Shown: positions 11,635 through 21,779, counted from the first letter of the stretch. The stretch: DNA of 64,000 nt from Amaranthus tricolor (GCF_026212465.1 NC_080050.1:32359570-32423569), one strand, 5' to 3'. The notes: generated from the letters alone by a model not told the origin. Numbers and translations: made by a program.

Positions 11635-12876
11635 ATGGATGAACAGTTACATCCTCAATCAAATTGGTCAGAAATCCCACAAGATATTCTCCTTAAAATC
11701 TCTAAATCACTCAAAATCTACTCAGATTATATCCATCTTAGAGTAGTTTGCCGCCATTGGCACACAATTCTACCTTCAAAACCGCCTAAAACTCTCCCAT
11801 GTCAACTCCCATGGCTTCTTCTTCCTCCTTCAAATCCCGCCACCGGAAACTCTCATAGAACCTTCTACAACATTCTTACTAACAAACTCTACTCCTTATC
11901 AGTTCTAAAATCTTCTTACCCACGTCGAATTCTTGGATCCTCACATGGGTATCTAATCATCTCTTCTGGTACACCAGAAATATTCTGTTTAAACCCTCTT
12001 ACAAATTCTAAAGTTCTTCTCCCATCACTTTCATCTCTTCCTGGTGTTGTTTCCTTTAGTTTTTCAAACTTAGGAAGAGAATACTTGATTCAAGATCAGT
12101 TTACTCATCAAATTTACTTTCTTGATTTGCAGCAAATGAGAGATGATTTCATAAGAAAACTTGTCCTTTCTTCTCCTCCAAGAGGTGGGTCCCAATCCCA
12201 ATCCCGACCCGAATCTCCTACATTGGTGTTTGCCATAGTAACTTCCTTTCTTACAAAAACAACTGAATTGGTTTTCTGTACTACCTTAGATGATAAATGG
12301 AATTGGGTTCCTGTTTCAGATTTTACTGCAGAAGATGTGATTTACTGTGAGTCTAATGGGTTATTTTATGCTGTTAATAAGAATGGTGATATTGGGAGTT
12401 TTAAGATTAGTGTTGGTGGAATTTGTGAAGTAGTATCAATTTGGAAAAGTGTGGATTTGATGGGTGGTGATCTCAAGTATTTGGTGTTGATTGATGATGA
12501 ATTGATTTTGTTGACTCGAAATTTGGGGTCGGAAGCTGATCTGATAACGTACTGTGAGCTGTATAAGACAGTTGGGTTCAAAGTGTTTCGGTTTTCCAAG
12601 GATGGAGTTGGTCGGGTGCGTTGGATGCCAGTGCCGAATATTGAGGATTGGATGGTGTTTGTTGGGGAGAGTTCATCAGTGGCATTATTGGCATCGGATT
12701 TTCGTGGGTGTAGAGGGAATCGTATCTACTTCACAGATGATCATTCTAAGTGTAATGATGTTGGGGTGTTTGATATAGGAGAGAAATGCACCGAGGCATT
12801 ATCTTGTTTTCCAGATGATGTAATTTTGCCTTTGTATTGGCAGTCACCCATATGGATTACTCCTAATCCTCACTAG
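11635..12876 (+). CDS. F-box protein with DUF295 domain (SKIP23-like)
   Basis: A 413-residue single-exon protein. Residues about 10-48 (WSEIPQDILLKIS...LRVVCRHWHTILP) form an F-box, the segment that docks to SKP1/ASK adaptors in SCF E3 ubiquitin ligases. The C-terminal part carries the DUF295 signature, including NRIYFTDD, a GVFDIG segment near residue 380 and the closing PLYWQSPIWITP. Plant F-box/DUF295 proteins form a large, rapidly evolving family, annotated as SKIP23-like, with few known substrates. The target here cannot be told from sequence. Length and lack of introns are typical. The start ATG opens the frame just before the F-box. The gene converges on mL54, with the two stop codons about 650 bp apart. 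Confidence 0.9.
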   Translation: MDEQLHPQSNWSEIPQDILLKISKSLKIYSDYIHLRVVCRHWHTILPSKPPKTLPCQLPWLLLPPSNPATGNSHRTFYNILTNKLYSLSVLKSSYPRRILGSSHGYLIISSGTPEIFCLNPLTNSKVLLPSLSSLPGVVSFSFSNLGREYLIQDQFTHQIYFLDLQQMRDDFIRKLVLSSPPRGGSQSQSRPESPTLVFAIVTSFLTKTTELVFCTTLDDKWNWVPVSDFTAEDVIYCESNGLFYAVNKNGDIGSFKISVGGICEVVSIWKSVDLMGGDLKYLVLIDDELILLTRNLGSEADLITYCELYKTVGFKVFRFSKDGVGRVRWMPVPNIEDWMVFVGESSSVALLASDFRGCRGNRIYFTDDHSKCNDVGVFDIGEKCTEALSCFPDDVILPLYWQSPIWITPNPH

Positions 12877-13527
12877 CTGGTTCTACAATGTCTTCACCCA
12901 AATGCCTTGACTCTCGCCTACTGGGTTTGGGGATTAAATGTGTCCAAGTTTATGCTTGTAATAACAAAGTGATTGTTTTTCAGTGATCCTTATTGTAAAC
13001 ATCATCTGCTATGCTATTTCACATAAATAAGAAACACACAATTTAATTAGTTATGAACTCTATGATTGAAAGAACATTATACTCTCGATCGAATATCTAG
13101 TTGAATTATCTGCAACTTATCCAACAAACTTGCCAGTCACAGTATTCAAAAAGTATCCAGAGCTAAGAAGATGAATTTAGTGTAGGAAAAATGAGAAACT
13201 AAGCAATAAAAATCTCAAACAGAAAACTAAGGTGCTTTATCTTCATGATTCAACCAATCTAAGTAATGAAATTGTACTGAAAACATGGGGAAGGAAGGCC
13301 AGCATGAATTTAACTGTCACCGTACGTGAAATTTCATCCAGAACATGAGACGAGTAAGACACAATTATACAGTATTTTATCAAAACTGAAAAGAAAGACA
13401 GGGTATGAGTACCAGTCAAACTTCTTCACTTTGCATTTTGAGAATCAAGCTCCGATACGTGCTGCCACTTCCCAATTTCTGAAGGTAGGAATAGGCAAAA
13501 GAGGGAACTATTCAGAGTTTCCCCCTA
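12877..13527. other. Shared 3' region of two convergent genes
   Basis: This is non-coding sequence between the F-box stop codon and the mL54 stop codon. It should contain both 3' UTRs and poly(A) regions. No further structure is seen. Confidence 0.5.
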
Positions 13528-13923
13528 CTAGTTCTTGGCCCTAACTGAGTTATTTTCCTTGATTCTAACTCGGTTATCCAGCTTTACATAGCGTTTAAGA
13601 TCTTCCAAAGCGAGAGCTTCAGGATCTTGCCGTTGCAGCTCACTCAATGCCGGCCTCTTATCAAGGAGGTGCCAGAGCCAATCTGGGTATTCGGCATCTG
13701 GTCGTATCTTAGGATCGGTGCCATCTTTAAATATGTTGGCTCCCACTACAGTGGTGGCCTTAACTTCTTTGCTAAGAGATGAAACCTTCGGAGCATCAGA
13801 AGCTGCACCTCCTTTAGCCGCTTTTTTTGCTTTCCCAGCAGCATATGTCCTTGAGCCAATGACCCGCATTGACCCCATTGAACTCATAAGAGTTCTCAAC
13901 GACCTAATATTATTCAATGCCAT
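13528..13923 (-). CDS. mL54: Mitochondrial large-subunit ribosomal protein mL54 (L37 family)
   Basis: A 131-residue protein starting MALNNIRSLRTL. The first 40 residues are rich in R/S/K and lack acidic residues, as expected for a mitochondrial presequence, and are followed by a lysine/alanine-rich linker. The C-terminal half (VVGANIFKDGTDPKIRPDAE, then YPDWLWHLLDKRPALSELQR) is the conserved Ribosomal_L37/mL54 domain. Plant homologues are about 125-130 residues, so this is full length. I chose this ATG because a clear 3' splice site (TTCTTCTGCAG) ends eight bases upstream of it, at 13932-13933. The in-frame codons further upstream are therefore intronic. It functions in the mitoribosome large subunit. 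The first non-coding exon is probably far upstream (see 17215-17400). Confidence 0.9.
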   Translation of the reverse strand: MALNNIRSLRTLMSSMGSMRVIGSRTYAAGKAKKAAKGGAASDAPKVSSLSKEVKATTVVGANIFKDGTDPKIRPDAEYPDWLWHLLDKRPALSELQRQDPEALALEDLKRYVKLDNRVRIKENNSVRAKN

Positions 13924-15065
13924 TTTTTGTTCTGCAGAAGAAATGTTGAAATCTGAGCACAACAAACATATCTTAAACAAAAGCAAGAAATGCAAAAAAT
14001 GGAAGATAAATGCTTTTATGCAGAGTTCAATTATATTTTTCAAATCCCCTTTGGTAATCTATACCTCAAAAAATGATTTAGCTGTTCCATTATAAAAGGG
14101 AAAAGTTACTACGTCACCCTAAAGTTCGTCTTATACGTTTGAAAATCAATTGCATACAGACTGCAGTCATTTCAGTTCTGAAAAAGGTACTTCAAAATTC
14201 AAACCCTTCAGCTATAATCAAGATTATGTTGATCCTTTGATAAGATATGTCGAAAACACTTCCTAGAGCTTTATGTTCGAACTTCACTACATAAATATAT
14301 CACCACCTTCCTTCCAATTCCAAATACTAGACCCTGCACCAAATTCGAATAACCCATCCATCCTCTCAAGAACTTTAGCTAGCAATATGCAACAAACATT
14401 CATGATCCAGCCAGAGGGAATGGGATAAATGATAATCATGTCAACAGACCTAACTGACAAAGACAATGATAACACAATGCATAACTGCAACAACCAAACA
14501 TAACTCTTAACCTCCCATGACTGAGCATTGGGCAATCATCAACTGAAATTTGAATTTTCCCCAACACTACGCCGATGTATCACCCACTAAGCAGTACTTG
14601 ACTTTAGCTAACAAGTGGAAGTAGCTGCAAGCATCACATTACCACTTTAACATTTGTGGTAGTAAGAAGTCTACACTATTATCAAATTTTAGGCTGTCTC
14701 ACAAATCTCACCATAATACAGTTTTTCAGTGCCATCAGAAACTGGATTTAGCTAATACAACTAGACTTGAAACTTGCATATTGCTAGATTAGCAACTTTT
14801 TTAATAGATACTTCAAAGGCCTTTTCGAGCTGACAGAATGATGAAATGAGAGCCAAAAACTATTCCATCTCTTGTGCCACTGAAAAGCAAGATCTCTATA
14901 GAAGCAAGATCAACCTGAAGGCTAAAAGGGCAGCTAAATGCATAGACTGAAAAGAAAACATCAAGGAAATGGAGGGACAATATAAGGCCCACATGCTAAA
15001 ACTTTGAATGAAAACCTCAAAATGGGAAGCCTCCAAGGACTTGTTAAAAATGACCCAAATTCTCG

Positions 15066-15370
15066 AACAATTCATCAATTGGGTTGCAGAAGTAAATTTC
15101 TTCAGGCAAAACATGAAAAAAAGATTACAGGAACCCAAAAGGGCAGCAATCCTAATCCTATCATTGTTGAATATGATGGACATGGTTGTGGAGGCTAATA
15201 GTCTAAGTTTAGCTACAATAAAAGACTTACCTGTGCATACTTTTCTCATCGCCTTAATCAACAGAAATGCACAACTATATGCTAAATTACTTGGGTGGAC
15301 AATAGTATATTAACCTAAACAATTCCTCAGCCATAGAGCAAGATCATCTAAGACAGTAAGAAACACCTTC
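15066..15370. repeat. Left copy of a local tandem duplication
   Basis: Sequence from AACAATTCATCAATT (about 15067) through GGACAATAGTATATTAACCT and GTAAGAAACACC is repeated, diverged, at about 15494-15920. Matching blocks include GCAAGATC, ACAATAGTA and the TAGAAGACTTAC-type core. Confidence 0.65.
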
Positions 15371-15538
15371 TATTATGGCATATTATCAGCTTTTCATCAT
15401 CCACACACCTTTAATGGACAGAGTAAAGTTCAAGTTCCCCTTGACTCAACATAAAACACCCATGATCAGGCTTAATAGGCAGCGAATTTTAAAACAATTC
15501 ATCAATTTTAACTCGCAAGTGATGATTTTCGGTAAAAC

Positions 15539-15626
15539 ATGGTTTAAGAGATAGCTACAATAGAAGACTTACTCGTACTTGTTGTTTAACACGTAAGTCT
15601 TCTATTGTAGCTATTTCTTAAACCAT
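15539..15626. repeat. Near-perfect 34-bp inverted repeat, hairpin 1
   Basis: The left arm (15539-15572, ATGGTTTAAGAGATAGCTAC...) and right arm (15593-15626, ending GCTATTTCTTAAACCAT) are complementary at 33 of 34 positions. The one difference would still form a G-U pair in RNA. The loop is 20 nt. Confidence 0.9.
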
Positions 15627-15640
15627 TAGCCTCCACAACC

Positions 15641-15734
15641 ATGGTTTAAGAGATAGCTACTATAGAAGACTTACTTGTACTTGTTTTTCTGATTTAACAG
15701 GTAAGTCTTCTACTGTAGCTATCTCTTAAACCAT
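15641..15734. repeat. 34-bp inverted repeat, hairpin 2
   Basis: The arms at 15641-15674 and 15701-15734 are complementary at 32 of 34 positions, with a 26-nt loop. A 14-nt spacer (15627-15640, TAGCCTCCACAACC) separates it from hairpin 1. The same spacer follows hairpin 2, and a third left arm (15749-15782) then has no partner. Confidence 0.9.
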
Positions 15735-16739
15735 TAGCCTCCACAACCATGGTTTAAGAGATGGCTACAATAGAAGACTTGCCTGTACTTGTTTTTCTGA
15801 TTGCCCTAATCAATATAAATTCACAACCATATGCTTAAATTTTTTGGTCGTACAATAGTACACTAACCTACAAAATTCCTCAACCATAAAGCAAGATCGT
15901 GCAATGAAGTAAGAAATACCATATTTGATTTCATTCTTGCTAAAATTTAACTGCTATGCCGAAGTGATATATAATATCACAGCAAATGGTGTTCTTCTTA
16001 TAGCCAAGTCAAGCACCCAAGCAAATAATATCATCCAGCAAGAAGAGAAAAAAGTACTAGTAGCCACAAAATACAGCTGACAAGAGCAAAAATTCAATTT
16101 CCGGCCGAGCATGCGGCTGTAGAATAGGCATTCCAAACCTTTTATCAAATTCCAAATGCTGCAAATCCTTTATTTGGTCATGTTGAAAGCTAGATTCAAA
16201 CTTTCTAATCAAAATTTATTGCATGATGCATATCACCACTTTATTTCCTCTTCTAATGACTAGACCTCTTCCCTCAACTTCCAGCAATCCATCAATCTGG
16301 ACAAAAATTTCTCCATGAATATTCTCAGCTCTTCAGTCACCGAATACTTGCAAACAAGTTCACACATAAAGCGCATGACCCGATATAACAAATGCTAGAA
16401 TCAAATATCCCAAATGATACTCATCAACGATGATTGATTATCTAGTCAATCTATTATACTTCTAATAGCAGAATGCAATGGCGGATCCCGAAAAAAAAGT
16501 GATGTCAATAATTCAAAAAGAAGTACTGTTACCCAATTCAACATCAAATTCAAATTCAAAGTAACTCCAAAACTAACAACCCTAATTGTGTAATTGCAAA
16601 TAAAAAATTAATATGATTAATTTCAGAATCATTCCAACCTTAGAAATGAAGTACTACAAATTAATTTGATTAATTTCAACATAAGATCAAATGACAATAA
16701 AATGCAAATAAAAAAGAAAAAAATAACCTTAAAGAAGAG

Positions 16740-16880
16740 AAATGGTCCAATTGATGATGGAGATTGTAGAGAAGAAAAGAGCAGGCGTGCGGGAGGGCTG
16801 GTGGCTGGTGCGGCAGACGGTAGTTGGACGGTGGTGGTCAGGTGATGCCGACAGGAGACAGCAGGCTGTAGAAGGGTTTT
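16740..16880 (-). other. GC-rich patch of unknown nature
   Basis: This short stretch is clearly richer in C on the minus strand (CCACCACCGTCC, CACCAGCCACCAGCCC) than the surrounding DNA and ends at a donor-like AAG/GTTATT near 16730. It could be an alternative untranslated exon of mL54 or a transposon fragment. No protein family is recognised. Confidence 0.3.
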
Positions 16881-18623
16881 CCGGTTTGGGAATTGGAACG
16901 ACAGAAAAATAAAATCAAAAACTTGAAGATTAATTAACAATCTTAATAATCTTCAAACTTGATTGAAAATACTAAATTTAGTTTTCAACAGAAAAATAAA
17001 ATCAAAAACAGATATTTCATCAAATCCAATTCAATCAAAACAGCAAATAATAAGGGCAGCAAAAAACATGTACTACTAGTAAACAACATTTGCAATCAAA
17101 TACAGAAAATCAAAAAGAAAGACTAAAAATGAAGATTAATTACCAAAACCTAAAGAACGAAAAACGAGAAATGAAATTGAAACATCTAAAAGAAAAGAGG
17201 GAAGAACGAACCGATTTCAGTGAATTTCTCAAGTACTGAAACAAATTTTCTTCAACCTCTGCTCACTAATCAAATACAAATTGTTAATTTACAGCCTACA
17301 GGCCACAGGGAACAAGAACACGCAATGGGTTTAATTATTATTAAACCCTTATCGAGGTGTAGAAAGGCTAGGGTTTTATTCATTAGATTGCAAAACTTGT
17401 ACTTGGATAGGTAATTTTACTATGAGTCGGACTCGAATTGGATTATGTATTAACTGATTTTACTCGTTTTGTATCATGAGATATTGTTTAGTGATCTTGA
17501 ATTCAACGGGACATAGCTTGAACCTGTTGGTGGTTCGTCATAATATGACTTCTTAAGTACGTGGTTCGCTCTGACACGATCTACAATCAGCACAACATGA
17601 TTTTTACGAGTACTTAAAACTAATAAAAATATAAAATTATGAGAATAGTCCAAATGAAAAAATATAGTAAAAAAAATAATATAAACTATAAACAAATTTG
17701 TCACAATTTAGTAATTATAAAATGAATGAACCGTCATAATACCTCGTCAAACATTCCTTCTTATTTTTTACTCACCCATCACTTACTAAATATGATGAAT
17801 ATAATTTTTATATTCACATTTGAGTTGTAAGTACATATATAAACTCATTTACACTTACTATACAAATAGACGTGTTCATTATAATCATGTCCATATTTAA
17901 TCTATCAATATATATTTATGTTTAATTTAATGTATTATTTTAACTCACACTTGTAACTCATTTTCTAATTTATTATTTTTTATTCATATATTATTTTTCA
18001 ATTGTTAATAGTCAAGCTCATACCTTTTAAGTTTGGAGAGCAACATAAAAGTATAAAACTAGTAATTTGTTACTTTTGGAATAAGTTGAATATAACATGA
18101 CTTGAAAAATCATAAATAGAATTAGTACGAGTTCATTAACACACCCAAAAGATGAATACTTCTCATACTACTTTCACTTTAAGTAGATGTCACCAATTCT
18201 TTAATATTATAATCAATGGAAATCAGTTACAACATGCATGTGATGCCGTCTTTAAAGGTTTGGATGTCACAATGGGACTCTTTCCACATTGTTTTTGCTT
18301 CCTTTGATTAACACATCTTCCTACCTGCTAACTCATCTAAAGAATTTCATTAACTCAGTATCATTAAATTGCATCACTCTTATTATTCTAATTCACCCAT
18401 AATAGCAAACATCACCTACAACTTCACATATAATCTGAAAACAAAAAAATATACGTCTTTTCTCCATTAAAACAAAAATACTACTAACTAATAAAGTATA
18501 TAACATTATAATTACTAGTGCTTCAACTATCGATTTTCACTTTTAGTTGAGTTGGTTACTTGACATGGTATATAACGTAGGTTGTTACTTGTTACTCCTA
18601 TCCCAAAACACTCTTGTGTACTT

Positions 18624-18958
18624 ATAAGTGTGATAGAGTATATAATATATGTTGAGACCTCAATAGTTAGCTTTTGATTGAGTTGGTTAACTTCTTAACA
18701 TGGTTTCAAAAGCCCAAAATCATGATTTTGAATCTCATCTACCTCTCATTGCAAATGAAAGTATAAGCGCTAAGCATCCACATTTCTTGCCTTAAAGGTT
18801 CTCATATTACAAGGCATAATAGAGTATATAATATATGTTGAAAGCGCAAGCATCAGTTTAAACTTTTAGTTTACTTGTTGAGATTGTCAAGGAACAATCT
18901 CAACCAAAGGCTTAAGTTCATTGTTGAGGTCCCAAAATATGTTATATTCTCTAATACG
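18624..18958. repeat. Dispersed inverted-repeat element (ATATGTTGAGACCTC family)
   Basis: The left end GAGTATATAATATATGTTGA and right end (opposite strand GAGAATATAACATATTTTGG) are inverted, followed inward by the matching GACCTCAA...TTGGTTGAG words. The interior includes a second ATAATATATGTTGA copy at about 18825-18842. Other copies are at about 18965-19137, 21031-21110 and 63268-63480. This is a probable MITE or retroposon of unassigned type. Confidence 0.55.
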
Positions 18959-18964
18959 CCCCCT

Positions 18965-19137
18965 CACAAAAGAGCCTTTTAGGCTAGAACTGTAGATGCG
19001 CATAGGCGTTGAAAATTTTCCCTTTAAATGAGGGGTGGTTGAGATTCGAACTCGTGACCTCTTGTCACGTTGGCTTCTGATATCATGTCAAGAAATTATC
19101 TCAACCAAAAATTTAAGCTAAAAATATGTTATATACT
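18965..19137 (-). repeat. Dispersed repeat, second copy with tRNA-like B-box word
   Basis: On the minus strand it reads TGACAAGAGGTCACGAGTTC followed by GAATCTC, containing a GTTCGAATCTC word close to a pol III B-box (GGTTCGANNCC). A CTGATATCATGTCAAG motif and the family's ATATGTTATAT end follow on the plus strand. The 63.3-kb copy has the same GACAAGAGGTCAC-GGTTTGAATCTC block. Confidence 0.5.
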
Positions 19138-19207
19138 CAAACAGAGATTAACATAGCTAAAGCATTAAACATCAAGCTAAAGTATTCACCCAACTTCCCT
19201 TACTCCC

Positions 19208-19215
19208 TATAAATA
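19208..19215 (+). promoter_or_regulatory. TATA box of the LTP gene
   Basis: TATAAATA lies 118 bp upstream of the LTP start codon, which would leave a leader of about 85 nt. Confidence 0.7.
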
Positions 19216-19325
19216 CCTCAAAAGATTTCCTAAACACTTCAAGATCTCACCCAAAATCAATTCATCGACCAAACACAACCTCTTCTTCAACCCTAGCTAT
19301 AAACCACCACCAATTAAACCAACAA

Positions 19326-20761
19326 ATGGCTAGCTCGACCGTCTCGACTAAGATAGCATGCCTTATTCTAGTCACAATGCTGGTTATTGCACCCCATCAT
19401 TCAGCACAAGCAGCCATAGAATGTCCTGCAGTGCTAAAAATGGTGGGTCCATGTTTGGATTACTTGAAAAAAGGAGGGGATATTCCAACTGAATGTTGTA
19501 CTGGGGTTAAGAGCCTAGATAGCATCACTAAGACACAACCTGAAAGACAAGAAGCCTGTGAGTGTATTAAACCTATGGCTGATTCTAATAGCATTAACTA
19601 TGACCTTGCTAACAAGCTTGCTCCTGCTTGTGGTGTAGACATCCAAATCAATATTACTCCTAATATGGATTGCTCTACGTATGTTTTACTTTACTAATAC
19701 TCTTGGATTATTTAGGCTTTATTCTATTCATTATTGTTCTGTACTTCTAAATTTACTATACTATTAAAAATATTTTATCAATGGTATTCCTGAGTTTTTT
19801 CAATTATTAATAGTACCCTTGTATTATTAAGCATCTTACAACCGTAACCTTTTCAAATTTTTCCGTCCAAAACCGTCAAAAACCGTTTCTTTTATTTTTC
19901 AAATTAAAATATAAAGGAAAAGAAAAATAAACGGTTTTGGATGATTTTGGACGGAAAAAATTATAAAAGGTCACGGTTGTAAAACGTTCAATAACACGAG
20001 GATACCATTGATAATCGAAAGAACTTAGGGGTACCATTGATAAAGTGCAAAAACATAGAGATACCATTGATAATTTCTCTTAAAATTTTGATTTCCGTTA
20101 CTTTGATGGGGCCAAAAATTTATAGTTTTTTGGTTCGGATTATAATGGACTAAAGTAAAATGACTCATCAAATCATGTACACTTCTTATTTATTTGAAGT
20201 TGTACATGACGTTTTTCACCAATCGTCAATCGAAAATAACCTCTTTGTTAGTTTTATCATTAACAAGGATAAGATTGCGTACATCTAACCTTCCCAGACC
20301 TCGACCTAAGTGAAAGCCACTAAATAACATTTTAGATAATAAAATTATTTTAAAAATTTGCATAATGTAATAAATTTATTGGGCTAAGACAATAAATTTT
20401 GGGATGGATCAGTGTTGTTTTTGATGTTTTTAGTATGTTTGGCCGAGTTGTTTAGAATATAAGATGTCAAAGGCATATTGAAAGGGACTAAGAAGTTTGA
20501 AAATTGTGTTTTATCCCAATTCAAAATCATGTACTACTTTACATGAAATATCATATGTTTAATTCTCACTTAATTGTCATTTTCTCTCAATCTACCTTGT
20601 AAATCGTAATCAACAAAAAAGAAGGAACGAAGTAGTTTCGTATACAATAAATATTCCAACCACAACAATAAAATTATACTCAAGTTTTAAAATTGTACAC
20701 TAAATTCCCAATCAATATGACTTATTGTGTTAATGAATGCAATTGCAGGGTCAAGTTTTAA
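19326..20761 (+). CDS. Type-1 non-specific lipid-transfer protein
   Basis: I model two exons: 19326-19678 and 20749-20761, joined across a GT..AG intron (donor CTAC/GTATGT, acceptor TTGCAG/GG), giving 121 residues ending ...NMDCSTVKF. Without splicing the frame would read on to a shorter unusual tail (STYVLLY). The spliced end matches the usual position of the nsLTP1 intron, just after the last cysteine. Residues 1-30 are a signal peptide (hydrophobic core CLILVTMLVIA, cleavage near AQAA/IE). The eight cysteines fit C-X9-C-X13-CC-X19-C-X-C-X21-C-X13-C, four disulfides around a lipid-binding cavity. Secreted nsLTPs bind fatty acids and act in cuticle deposition or defence. The Copia array begins 600 bp downstream. 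Confidence 0.9.
19776..20085. mobile_element. Foldback MITE inside the LTP intron
   Basis: Long inverted arms (about 19776-19895 and 19930-20085) share words such as CATCTTACAACCGTAACCTT and, on the other strand, CGTTTTACAACCGTGACCTT, plus CCGTCCAAAACCGT against ACGGTTTTGGATGATTTTGG. Each arm also contains repeated ATGGTA/TACCATTGATAA words, at least three on the right side. A fragment of the same family is visible near 56640-56690. It lies wholly within the intron and would be removed by splicing. Confidence 0.7.
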
Positions 20762-21030
20762 TGCAGATGAAAGTGATCGATAAGAAGCAGAAACTATGTT
20801 TAATAAGGAGTCCATACTTCAATAGAATAATTTAGTTATTCCATAGTTAATTCATGGAAGTAGCCTATATTATGTCCATGTATTGTAATTAATAAAAAAA
20901 GTATTAAGTGATGAAATCTTACACTCTTGTTGTGACAAAATTACTTTGATGTAACAATTTCCTCGGACAACTTATGATTTAATAAAAATAACTTTAATTT
21001 TAAAATAAATGTCATAGTATATATTTGTTA

Positions 21031-21110
21031 GAGAATATAACACATTATGGGGCCTCAACCATCAGCTTAAGCTTTTGGTTGAGTAGGTTCCTTGACAATA
21101 TTACATCTTA
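21031..21110 (+). repeat. Fragment of the ATATGTTGAGACCTC-type dispersed repeat
   Basis: GAGAATATAACACATTATGG followed by CCTCAACCATCAGCTTAAGC and TTTTGGTTGAGTAGGTTCCTT matches one terminus of the family at 18.6 kb. The other end is absent. Confidence 0.5.
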
Positions 21111-21647
21111 TGATTTAGCATGGTTTGTTGTTAACATTTCTCTTCCTTCAACAACTAAAAATCCGATAATATTTGTAAATAATAAAGCTATATTGTGATC
21201 TATTATAGTCAATTTAAATGTTTATTGGATGAATATTTGAGGTTGGTGGCTTGGTGATAAGATTCAATTTTGCGAGATTATTGCAATAAAATTGGTCATG
21301 AACTTTGAAATGCTAAGTATCAAATTATTTGGGAGATAAATGTTCGGACCAACAAGAGCAAGGCTTGTGAAAATGATCGCCAATAACGTTACGATGCTAA
21401 GAACAAACAACAACGAACAAACAAAGTTTGACAATGTAACTAAAAAGGACACAAAGATTTAAGGAGGTTCACCCAATGATGGCTACGTCCTCCGTGGTAT
21501 GTAGATTCTGTTTATATTATATCAAAAGAATACAAACAACACTTCTTAATGAAGAATTACAATTGAGATAGAGATAACAAACAAGAAAGGCTATGTGTTT
21601 GGCTTAGGGGTTGTGTTTGATGTGTTTGATGTGTGAGTATGAGAGCC

Positions 21648-21656
21648 CTATTTATA
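21648..21656 (-). promoter_or_regulatory. LTR TATA box (LTR1; repeated in LTR2-4)
   Basis: The minus strand reads TATAAATAG, placing transcription start near 21620 and splitting the LTR into U3 (22129 to about 21620) and R-U5. Equivalent boxes are at 26478-26486, 31308-31316 and 36138-36146. Confidence 0.75.
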
Positions 21657-21779
21657 GTACTAGATACATGAAGATGAATGGCTCACATAAATACATAGTT
21701 AATATTGACTAATGAATACTATGAAATAACTCTAGGAACTTGGAAGGTCAAAAATCAGCATCCCACGCATATCAGAGAG

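Larger units (their letters stand above)
15494..15920. repeat. Right copy of the duplication, carrying the foldback cluster
   Basis: This is homologous to 15066-15370 at both ends. It is longer because the region around the shared GGTTTAAGAGATAGCTAC-type core has been expanded into alternating inverted copies (15539-15782). Confidence 0.65.
13931..17400 (-). other. Probable 5' UTR intron and first exon region of mL54
   Basis: The acceptor TTCTTCTGCAG directly before the mL54 start implies an upstream non-coding exon. A candidate lies at about 17215-17400 on the minus strand, where AAAACCCTAG (17369-17378) forms a telo-box, a motif common in promoters and leaders of plant ribosomal-protein genes. 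A weak donor (ATCG/GTTCGT) lies near 17215. No other protein gene is visible in between. The stretch includes the repeats at 15.0-15.9 kb and a GC-rich patch at 16740-16880 with a donor-like AAG/GTTATT. This is inference; intron length and exon position are unverified. Confidence 0.4.
17415..19200. other. Intergenic DNA between mL54 and the LTP gene
   Basis: AT-rich. No gene is supported. Its right part (from about 18624) is built of a dispersed repeat family listed separately. Confidence 0.5.

Noticed and set aside
12366..12778. Open frames opposite or overlapping the F-box gene
   Set aside because: They are shadows of the F-box coding sequence with no independent support.
13924..14043. N-terminal extension of mL54 (MKNIIELCIKAF...)
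   Set aside because: It would cross a strong 3' splice site and adds a hydrophobic segment absent from the family. The start at 13923 fits the presequence.
15004..15313. Overlapping frames on both strands around 15.0-15.3 kb
   Set aside because: They run through the duplicated repeat region and have no conserved domain. The matching copy at 15.5-15.9 kb does not keep them open.
16629..16940. 103-codon minus-strand frame over the GC-rich patch
   Set aside because: It is composition driven (Pro/Ser/Ala, then Phe/Ile-rich), with no family resemblance. I list the patch as unknown instead.
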